Shown piece by piece: positions 1 through 5,071 of a stretch of 8,712 nt of DNA. This stretch comes from Deltaproteobacteria bacterium. Lineage in GTDB: Bacteria > Desulfobacterota > Desulfarculia > Adiutricales > Adiutricaceae. The position numbers were made by a program, and so were the translations under genes. Within the stretch, counting starts at the first letter, position 1. Every line of letters starts with the position of its first letter. The stretch is from positions 1-8,712 of the forward strand of contig JAISZP010000072.1 in NCBI GenBank assembly GCA_031269135.1, in the 5' to 3' direction. The notes beneath the pieces are model-generated. The model was not told the DNA's origin, made no database searches, and worked only from the letters and a program-made list of their open reading frames with translations.

Positions 1-138
1 GCGAGAGCTAGGATGGCCGACGGCTTGATCTCGGATGACCTGAAGAACCAGCGCCGCAATTCCATTTTTGCGGTTAGGAATTTTTTTAAAAAAGTTTATC
101 GACTCGTTCCAAAAATTCATGCCTTAGCCCGACTTTAA
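1..138 (+). CDS. Possible 3' end of an unidentified gene (partial)
   Basis: Frame 1 is open from the window edge to a TAA at 136-138. It reads ARARMADGLISDDLKNQR..., then a basic, aromatic stretch ending ...KIHALARL. Codons up to about position 80 mostly end in G or C, like the host genes at the right of the window; after that the DNA becomes AT-rich. I do not recognise the family. The opposite strand is also open: it starts at an ATG at 120-118 preceded by a weak TAAGG and reads leftward (MNFWNESINFFKKIPNRK...), so which strand is coding cannot be settled here. From 139 to 258 I see only AT-rich sequence with small palindromes (AAATCGATTT at 196-205; CTTAA/TTAAG at 229-241) and no gene. Confidence 0.2.
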   Translation, partial: ARARMADGLISDDLKNQRRNSIFAVRNFFKKVYRLVPKIHALARL

Positions 139-258
139 AAGTTGCGCCCATGAAAAAGCGGTTCCTACGTGTTTAGAGGGTTTCAGGCGTCGCAAAAATC
201 GATTTGTCGCGCCCACTAAAATTTTTCGCTTAACTTTTAAGATTCACATGTCACTTAA

Positions 259-285
259 AATCCCATAAAATTGTAGCTAAATCAG
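259..285 (+). repeat. Left terminal inverted repeat of the IS1634-family element
   Basis: The repeat begins AATCCCATAAAATTGTAGCT and ends AAATCAG. Against the reverse complement of 2091-2117, 26 of 27 bases match; the only difference is at position 280 (A here; the base opposite, at 2096, gives T on this strand). The inner core ATTGTAGCTA (270-279) recurs, inverted, at the transposase promoter. Confidence 0.9.
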
Positions 286-415
286 ACGGCGTTGGCCCCG
301 ACCTTTGATACTGGCGACCAATAGAAATCGCTCAAAGCAATACATTTCAACCATTTCCACAGTTTTGCGCAGGCTCGCTCGGCCTAAATTAAAAAAAAAT
401 ATCATAAAAAAAGTC

Positions 416-444
416 TTGACATTTCGCTACAACGTAGCTACAAT
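416..444 (+). promoter_or_regulatory. Sigma-70 promoter of the IS1634-family transposase
   Basis: A perfect TTGACA (416-421) is separated by 17 bp from TACAAT (439-444), which differs from the consensus -10 by one base. The expected transcription start lies about 30 bp before the ATG at 481. The spacer contains GCTAC (426-430) and GTAGC (434-438) as a short inverted repeat. The decamer TAGCTACAAT (435-444), which covers the -10 box, is identical to the core of the right terminal repeat (2097-2106). Confidence 0.8.
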
Positions 445-480
445 AGCAAAGAGATCAAAAAAACTGGAAGGAGTCTCCAA

Positions 481-2094
481 ATGTCAAGCCTTACCTACCA
501 TAAACATCCAAACGGCGCCACTTATGTCTATCGCCAGGATTCATACTGGGATAAGGTCAAGAAGTATCCAAGCTCGCGTCAGGTCTGCCTCGGCAAGCTA
601 GGTGCAGGTGGCGAAATAATCTATAACAAGCGCTTCAGAAGTCCAGAGGCCAGGGAGGCCTTAGAGAGAGGCGAGATGGTGACGACGACCGAATCCCTAC
701 TTATCGGGCAGTCGTTGGTCTTAGCTCAAGTCACAAAGGACACGGGTCTTGAGCGAGTTTTGCGCCGCAGCTTTGAGGCGGAGGATGTCGATGCTCTACT
801 GTCTCTTGCATGGGCGGTGGCGTCAGGTTCCCAGGAAATGTATATGGCCAGTATTTGGATGGAGGATCACGACTGCCCAGCCCACAAAGATCCTCCCTCG
901 TCTCAAGACATATCTAGGATACTGGCCTCCATCAGCCAAAGCCAGATAGAGGACTTCTTGCGCGATTGGACGCACCACAGAAGCAAGGGCCTGCGCGAGC
1001 AGTACTGCTATGACCTGACCTCGGTGTCGTCATGCAATATGTCAAATCCATTCGTGGAATGGGGCCACAACCGCGACAAAGAACATCTTGCGCAGATAAA
1101 CATCGCGCTTCTCACTGGTGTGACCAGCCGCATCCCCACCTATTACGAAATACATCCCGGCTCTATGTCAGACACCAAGACCATCGCCAGTTTCATCGCG
1201 CGTATGAAAAAATATGGCATGGAGCGCATTCGCATCCTGCTGGATCGCGGCTTTTACTCCGCGAAGAACATAAACCTCCTGCTCGAAGATCGTATAGGCT
1301 TTTACATCCCTGTACCTACAACGGTAGGTTGGCAACGCGAATTAATTGATACGTATCGAGACGCGGTGGAGATGCCTGAGTATGTGATACCTTCTTCTGG
1401 AGAAGGACGCCAATCCGAACTCTTATATGGCATGACCGTTCTGGACAAGATAGATGGGCGCCGCGTCTGGAAGCATCTATACTACGACGGGGAGCGTCGG
1501 ATATGGCACATCCGTTCGCTGTTCGAATCGCTCAGACGTTGGGAGGAAGAGCTTTTAAGCGGTGACACCAAGGAGAAGAACAAGTGGGCCTACGAGCGTT
1601 ACTTCACGGTCAAGACGACACCTAAACGGGGGCTTCAGGTCACGCGTAAGCAAGAGGCCATCAACGCCTACAAAACAGATCGTGCTGGATACTGGGCGAT
1701 GCTGACTAGCTGCGAGAAAAACGCGATAACGGCGCTGGAGGCCTATCGAGAGAGAGCGCTGGTGGAATCGCATTTCGACGATATGAAAAACGAGCTGTCG
1801 ATGGACAGAATACGCACACATGGGTCGCACACCATGCGAGGACGTACCTTCGTGCAATTCCTGGCGCTCATTCTTACCGCTCGAATCAGGGTCGTCATGG
1901 CACGCGCCTGGGAGGACCGCATGGATGTGCCTAAGGAAGACAGGCTTTCACGTCTATACTCACTTAAAGAGTTGATGGCGCGACTAGGATCGTACCGCAA
2001 AACTCGCTTCTCAGACCGCTATGGCTCGGTCGTATCCGCTTCCACCAAGGCTCAGCACTCAATCTTTCGGGCCTTCGGGATTACGGTTGGCTGA
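481..2094 (+). CDS. IS1634-family DDE transposase
   Basis: This 537-residue enzyme would cut and join the ends of the surrounding IS. It is an IS4-group RNase H-fold transposase. The proposed catalytic triad is D178 (in YDLTS), D255 (in LLDRGF) and E429 (in ALVESHF). E429 sits in an exact Y(2)R(3)E(6)K signature formed by Y422, R425, E429 and K436, the hallmark of the IS4 superfamily. The long interval between D255 and E429 is expected to hold the beta-strand insertion domain of this group. The N-terminal ~150 residues (YHKHPNGATYVYRQDSYWDK...) resemble the usual IS1634 N-terminal region. The ATG is supported by AAGGAG (468-473) seven bases upstream. There is no internal stop or frameshift and the length is normal, so it is probably functional. 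The TGA at 2092-2094 lies within the right inverted repeat. Seen: motifs and integrity. Inferred: activity. Confidence 0.92.
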   Translation: MSSLTYHKHPNGATYVYRQDSYWDKVKKYPSSRQVCLGKLGAGGEIIYNKRFRSPEAREALERGEMVTTTESLLIGQSLVLAQVTKDTGLERVLRRSFEAEDVDALLSLAWAVASGSQEMYMASIWMEDHDCPAHKDPPSSQDISRILASISQSQIEDFLRDWTHHRSKGLREQYCYDLTSVSSCNMSNPFVEWGHNRDKEHLAQINIALLTGVTSRIPTYYEIHPGSMSDTKTIASFIARMKKYGMERIRILLDRGFYSAKNINLLLEDRIGFYIPVPTTVGWQRELIDTYRDAVEMPEYVIPSSGEGRQSELLYGMTVLDKIDGRRVWKHLYYDGERRIWHIRSLFESLRRWEEELLSGDTKEKNKWAYERYFTVKTTPKRGLQVTRKQEAINAYKTDRAGYWAMLTSCEKNAITALEAYRERALVESHFDDMKNELSMDRIRTHGSHTMRGRTFVQFLALILTARIRVVMARAWEDRMDVPKEDRLSRLYSLKELMARLGSYRKTRFSDRYGSVVSASTKAQHSIFRAFGITVG

Positions 2095-2117
2095 TATAGC
2101 TACAATTTTATGGGATT
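2091..2117 (-). repeat. Right terminal inverted repeat of the IS1634-family element
   Basis: The plus strand begins CTGATATAGCTACAATTTTA and ends TGGGATT; it is the inverted partner of 259-285 (26/27). It overlaps the last two codons' worth of the transposase reading frame, including the TGA. Immediately outside comes ATCAG, which makes a small CTGAT...ATCAG symmetry around the repeat. Confidence 0.9.
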
Positions 2118-2297
2118 ATCAGATGTCATAGAATAAAAACGTCACCTTTAATTTTTGCGTCAAGCGAGCTGTGGACCGCAGCCGACGCCGACGGCATCAG
2201 AGAAAGATATCCGCAAGCGGATTTTCAAACGGCGGATAACGGCTTAAATGCAAGGGTTCTGGGGTTTTTCCCAGTTAATTTTTAAAGTTGCCTTAGG
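2118..2297. other. Intergenic region between the first IS and the phosphatidyltransferase gene
   Basis: There is no gene here and I see no convincing promoter. It holds three short inverted repeats: GCTGTGGACCGCAGC (2168-2182, one G-U pair), ATCCGCAAGCGGAT (2209-2222, perfect arms with an AA centre, followed by TTTT) and CTGGG-GTTTTT-CCCAG (2259-2274). The second could act as a weak terminator-like hairpin. The third would lie in the leader of the following gene, about 30 bp before its likely start. None has a strong enough stem plus U-tract to call a terminator. Confidence 0.4.
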
Positions 2298-2915
2298 ATG
2301 AAATTTATGGATTATTTTAACGCCTCGGAACGGGAAGGCCAATTACGCTTCGCCTCCAAAAGAGATAGAATGTTCAAGCCCATAGTGACTTTGCTTATCC
2401 GCTTGAATATCACTCCCAACCAGGTTTCGGCTTTTGGGGTGGCGCTTCTCTTGGCGGGCGCGGCTTGTCCGGCCAGGTTGTTTCCCTTGATGATGGTTTT
2501 GGTTTCGCTCTACGTGGTGTCGGACGGCATCGACGGCTGTTTGGCTAGGGTGACGGGAAAAACCAGCGAGGGAGGGTCGTTGGTGGATATTGTCGTGGAT
2601 CAAGCCGGTCCCGTCATTATCGCAGCCGCATCCACCATACATATTCCGACTATGCCCAGCTTGGCGGTTCTTTTTTCCAACCTGTATCTAATAACTATAG
2701 GATTGATTTTATATGTTAATAACAAAGATATAGAAGTTAAGTTTACGATTTTTCGCATTAAATATTTATTTTATATTTGTTATGCCTTGTCTTTTATTAT
2801 TAAATTTGATATTTTAAGCTATTTTATGGGGTTAGCGTCAATTTATTATGCGATAATAATTGTTATTTTGCTAAATATTGTTTGCAGGCATTACGATGCC
2901 AAATCAAAACAGTAA
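2298..2915 (+). CDS. CDP-alcohol phosphatidyltransferase family membrane protein
   Basis: This integral membrane enzyme is expected to transfer a phosphatidyl or substituted phosphate group from a CDP-alcohol to a second alcohol, as in phospholipid head-group or polar-lipid synthesis; the exact substrate cannot be read from sequence. The full family signature D(2)DG(2)AR(8)G(3)D(3)D is present: D76, D79, G80, A83, R84, G93, D97 and D101, the metal- and CDP-binding residues. About six membrane segments fit roughly 43-58, 60-76, 100-115, 121-141, 153-169 and 173-195. At 205 residues the length is normal. The start is uncertain: ATG 2298 directly abuts TTAGG, whereas ATG 2307 (codon 4, MDYFNASE...) has AGGA at a proper 8-9 base distance and is probably the true start. 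Base composition is odd: moderately GC-rich to about 2680, then very AT-rich to the stop. No lipid-synthesis neighbour is present; it stands between two ISs. Confidence 0.82.
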   Translation: MKFMDYFNASEREGQLRFASKRDRMFKPIVTLLIRLNITPNQVSAFGVALLLAGAACPARLFPLMMVLVSLYVVSDGIDGCLARVTGKTSEGGSLVDIVVDQAGPVIIAAASTIHIPTMPSLAVLFSNLYLITIGLILYVNNKDIEVKFTIFRIKYLFYICYALSFIIKFDILSYFMGLASIYYAIIIVILLNIVCRHYDAKSKQ

Positions 2916-2992
2916 TGGGATGATTTTTTTGAGTTGCAACAATTTTTATCCACTTTATAGACGGCAATTTTGTCGTCAGCGAAGCTCAGTTA

Positions 2993-3008
2993 GCCGATAT
3001 GCCGATAT
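2993..3008. repeat. Tandem 8-bp repeat, GCCGATAT x2, at the left edge of the second IS
   Basis: Two perfect copies of GCCGATAT occur side by side, 4 bp outside the proposed left end of the second IS. ATATGCCGATAT (2997-3008) matches ATATGCCTATAT, found beyond the other end of the IS, in the same orientation at 11 of 12 bases. The rest of 2916-3012 has no gene; it contains an imperfect hairpin GACGGCAA/TTGTCGTC (2960-2977) with no U-tract. Confidence 0.6.
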
Positions 3009-3012
3009 TCTA

Positions 3013-3045
3013 GCGGGAAAATAGGACTCGCCTAAAAATTTTCCC
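3013..3045. repeat. Left inverted repeat of the second IS
   Basis: The repeat begins GCGGGAAAATAGG and ends CCTAAAAATTTTCCC (3031-3045). It pairs with the reverse complement of 4911-4943; the 18-base offset from tip to inner block is the same at both ends, which supports these edges. The middle has diverged, so the tip assignment is moderate. Confidence 0.5.
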
Positions 3046-3072
3046 TTTGCTCACTTTCAATTTATCGGGTTC

Positions 3073-4854
3073 TCACGAATTGACTTTGTCGTGAAACAGC
3101 AACTCATACAAAATGGAAGAACTTAAAAAGCTTGCCGCGCCTTCTACGTCGTACAAGTTTCTAATCGGCTTGACCACCTGTTCATCCCAGAGATTGCTTA
3201 ACGCCTTAGACGTTAAGCTTAAGATGAATTGTCCGGAGTCGCGATTCCATCTCATCCCGGCTTGCCTCAGGCGGCTTTGAAGGACTGTTTTATCGGCGTT
3301 TTCAATAGCCCCGCCGCCGACGTGCCACCCTTGTTCTTTATAATATGCATAGTCTATAGCGTCTTTGTTGTTTAGGATGTATTCAACAAGATTTATTTTA
3401 CTTTTAGATTTTTTAGCCTCACCTAAAGATATTATTTCTTTGACTGCAGTCTCCCATTCGCTTTGACGCAACAAATCACAAATGTTATTGGCCCATTGTT
3501 TAGCCATATTTTCATCGTTATGAAAAATATCTTTTGAAAACAATGATACTTTTTCGCATAAATGATAAATATTTAATATCTGTTGAGCATCAGGAAACAA
3601 TTCTTCCTTCATAGCTCGTATCCAAGTTGCCCCATCGCTTATAAGAATAGTTTTTTCATAGCCGCCATACCCATTTTTTATTGCTGCTGCAAATAAATGC
3701 TTTTTAAATCCACTAGATTCACCTAAGTAACATATATATTCTCTTTTCCCAATTTCAGGAACTAATTGGCCTTCATTGTTTCTGCGCCATTTAAAATTAT
3801 CGGAAGAAAACACCATTCCAAGTTGATTTTCCGTCCAATTAGGCTTTGCGGTCTTGTCGACGTGGTCGCTTAAGTCGACACAAGTCTCGGCTATGGGCAA
3901 AGAAGCGACGTGGTCCGGTTTTTCGTTTTCGTCCAAGGAATTTCGAGTCGGCTCTTGGTTCTCGATATTTTTTTCGTTTTCGTCAAGACGCTTTCTTGTT
4001 TGAAGCATTGAGCCATCGACTTCAATATATAACTCGTGATTTCTCTTAGTTTTAGGAAATCGCGTTTTTCCGGATTGCAGAGTTTCCCAAGCTTGCATAG
4101 CGTTTTTTTCGTCATTTTCGAAAACTATCGAGCCGATATGATTCGCGACCGCTCTGACGGTGTCTTCATTAACGTCAATTAGAGTGCTTCGCTTTATGGC
4201 TCTCCAAGCCGCTTCATAGGAAGGAACTTCTTGAACCCGATAAGCTATTTCCAGCATCGCGTCGGCGCTGATTTTAAACGGCAGTTTATCTGCGCCTAAA
4301 AACTCATCAATTGGGAATATCATTTTTTCCTTAGTTAAGTTTTCTAAGCTTGTCGTATCTTTCTTAGTCGCAGGGATAAGAGCTTTTCGATTATATGCGA
4401 ACTTTCCGAAAGTCGTTATGATGGATTTCGGAAATGAACGCCATACCCTAAGTTTGATGCCTTTAGCTAAGTATTCTTGTTTTTTTTTTCCTATATAAAG
4501 TTTTTCATTTATCAGTTTGAAATTTTCTAAAATAAGCTCCAAATTTAAGGTTCGTTGTTCGTCTCTCAGCTTTGCTGAAAACTTCTCTAAATCAGTCAAA
4601 GAAGGGAAAAAATTTTCATTGGATGCGCTAGCATGGATTAAAATCATGGTTTCAAATAGCTTGTCAAGATTATCTTGTATCAATTTCTTAATAACTAGTT
4701 GATCTTCAATATTTTCGCCATCTTGTTTCATTTTTTGAATAAAACAGTCCATGCTTGTCGTTAATATTTCTTGAAAATCTTTGATTTTATTTAGAATAGT
4801 TTGGTCTTGGGCGGTCTTTGATTCAGATTCCAAGTTGATTTCATTTTTTTTCAT
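3073..4854 (-). CDS. ISLre2/ISKra4-like (UPF0236-type) DDE transposase
   Basis: This 593-residue transposase is intact. Plausible catalytic acids are D280 (YIEVDGSML), D407 (ILISDGATWIRAM) and E518 (GGGAIENADKTV). The C-terminal block GWHVGGGAIENADK...QAGMRWNRDSGQ is characteristic of the ISLre2/ISKra4/UPF0236 group; I cannot separate these families by eye. The block after D407, ELFPDAQQILNIYHLCEKV, is the usual helix region of the group. The N-terminal ~130 residues are acidic and helical with no recognised motif. Between D280 and D407 lies a low-complexity acidic linker (about residues 290-335) containing a partial 17-residue repeat, LDENEK...LDENEK. The ATG is supported by AGGGG about seven bases upstream. 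Coding DNA is much more AT-rich than the activator and carB genes, consistent with foreign origin. Confidence 0.85.
   Translation of the reverse strand: MKKNEINLESESKTAQDQTILNKIKDFQEILTTSMDCFIQKMKQDGENIEDQLVIKKLIQDNLDKLFETMILIHASASNENFFPSLTDLEKFSAKLRDEQRTLNLELILENFKLINEKLYIGKKKQEYLAKGIKLRVWRSFPKSIITTFGKFAYNRKALIPATKKDTTSLENLTKEKMIFPIDEFLGADKLPFKISADAMLEIAYRVQEVPSYEAAWRAIKRSTLIDVNEDTVRAVANHIGSIVFENDEKNAMQAWETLQSGKTRFPKTKRNHELYIEVDGSMLQTRKRLDENEKNIENQEPTRNSLDENEKPDHVASLPIAETCVDLSDHVDKTAKPNWTENQLGMVFSSDNFKWRRNNEGQLVPEIGKREYICYLGESSGFKKHLFAAAIKNGYGGYEKTILISDGATWIRAMKEELFPDAQQILNIYHLCEKVSLFSKDIFHNDENMAKQWANNICDLLRQSEWETAVKEIISLGEAKKSKSKINLVEYILNNKDAIDYAYYKEQGWHVGGGAIENADKTVLQSRLRQAGMRWNRDSGQFILSLTSKALSNLWDEQVVKPIRNLYDVEGAASFLSSSILYELLFHDKVNS
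3919..3984 (-). repeat. In-frame 15-bp direct repeats inside the transposase
   Basis: TTTTTCGTTTTCGTC occurs at 3919-3933 and again at 3970-3984, 51 bp apart, which is exactly 17 codons. In the protein it gives two copies of DENEK in the linker between the first two catalytic aspartates. This looks like a tandem duplication or slippage that kept the frame. Confidence 0.7.
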
Positions 4855-4886
4855 TTTCTTTCCCCTGCCTTTTTCCAGGCAAAAGA

Positions 4887-4895
4887 ATTATAACA
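4887..4895 (-). promoter_or_regulatory. Extended -10 promoter of the second transposase
   Basis: On the minus strand the sequence is TGTTATAAT, a perfect -10 hexamer (4892-4887) with the TGn extension. No good -35 is seen at 16-18 bp; that position falls at the inner edge of the right inverted repeat (about 4910-4916). Start of transcription would be about 25 bp before the ATG at 4854. Between them, TGCCT-GGAAAA-AGGCA (minus strand, about 4882-4867) can form a small hairpin directly 5' of the ribosome-binding site. Confidence 0.6.
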
Positions 4896-4910
4896 CAAAA
4901 AACAAAAAAA

Positions 4911-4943
4911 GAGAAAAATTTTAGGTACGCCCGGAAAATCCGC
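4911..4943. repeat. Right inverted repeat of the second IS
   Basis: The inner block GAGAAAAATTTTAGG (4911-4925) is the inverted counterpart of 3031-3045, with 13 of 15 matching; the tip CCGC (4940-4943) pairs with GCGG at 3013-3016. The inner edge overlaps the -35 position of the transposase promoter. Confidence 0.5.
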
Positions 4944-4963
4944 CGAAAATCGGACTTTTCGAC

Positions 4964-4976
4964 CCGTCGGCGACGG
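4964..4976. repeat. 13-bp perfect palindrome between the IS end and the tandem repeats
   Basis: CCGTCG-G-CGACGG is a perfect odd palindrome 20 bp outside the proposed right end of the second IS and directly before the 8-bp repeats. It has no following T-run on either strand, so it is not a terminator. A protein-binding site or remnant of the pre-insertion target is possible. Confidence 0.4.
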
Positions 4977-4977
4977 C

Positions 4978-5001
4978 ATATGCCTATATGCCTATATGTC
5001 T
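4978..5001. repeat. Tandem 8-bp repeat, ATATGCCT x3, beyond the right end of the second IS
   Basis: Copies at 4978-4985 and 4986-4993 are perfect; the third, ATATGTCT (4994-5001), has one change. The unit is nearly the same as the GCCGATAT unit at 2993-3008, read in the same direction. It lies just outside the terminator of the activator gene. Confidence 0.65.
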
Positions 5002-5009
5002 TAGTTCGG

Positions 5010-5047
5010 AAAAAAAGCCGCAACAGCATTCCGACTATTGCGGCTTT
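5010..5047 (-). terminator. Rho-independent terminator of the sigma-54 activator gene
   Basis: On the minus strand the arms AAAGCCGCAA (5047-5038) and TTGCGGCTTT (5023-5014) form a 10-bp stem with a 14-base loop, and the transcript then runs through seven consecutive U residues (5016-5010). It begins 25 bp after the TAG at 5072. It also insulates the minus-strand transposase further downstream from host read-through. Confidence 0.9.
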
Positions 5048-5071
5048 AAAATTTCGATTGCGCGGAAAACG

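Larger units (their letters stand above)
259..2117 (+). mobile_element. IS1634-family insertion sequence, apparently complete
   Basis: This is a 1,859-bp element bounded by a pair of 27-bp inverted repeats (259-285 and 2091-2117) with one mismatch. It contains its own promoter, a 195-bp leader between the left repeat and the ATG, and a single intact DDE transposase that fills the rest. The size, the single long ORF and the Y(2)R(3)E(6)K signature fit the IS1634 family of the wider IS4 group. The right repeat contains the transposase stop codon, so nothing is wasted at that end. I looked for a target-site duplication next to the repeats and found none longer than 1-2 bp, so the edges could be off by a few bases, or the flanks have diverged or recombined since insertion. 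Confidence 0.85.
3013..4943 (-). mobile_element. ISLre2/ISKra4-like insertion sequence
   Basis: This element of about 1.93 kb is defined by one intact transposase on the minus strand and imperfect inverted repeats at 3013-3045 and 4911-4943. The repeats align without gaps: GCGG at the tip, a poorly matching middle, then CCTAAAAATTTTCCC on the left against CCTAAAATTTTTCTC on the right (13 of 15). It is unrelated to the IS at 259-2117 in protein and ends. It lies just downstream of the terminator of the sigma-54 activator gene, so it disrupts no recognisable gene. The exact edges are less certain than for the first IS, and I could not identify a clean target-site duplication. Confidence 0.6.

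Noticed and set aside
305..601. 98-codon open frame across the leader and start of the first transposase
   Set aside because: It overlaps the promoter and the strongly supported transposase in another frame, has no ribosome-binding site, and its translation is arginine/serine-rich without family features.
1504..1519. TGGCAC-N5-TTCGC, similar to a sigma-54 promoter
   Set aside because: The -12 part does not match TTGCA/TTGCT, and it lies inside the transposase coding sequence with no gene placed to use it.
2106..2134. Outward promoter formed by the right end of the first IS (TTTTAT...TAGAAT)
   Set aside because: The -35 matches consensus at only two positions, so I would not claim it drives the phosphatidyltransferase gene.
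4978..5001. Period-8 tandem repeats as a mini CRISPR or iteron origin
   Set aside because: There are only two or three contiguous 8-bp units, no spacers, no cas or rep gene, and no DnaA-type boxes beside them; a microsatellite is enough.
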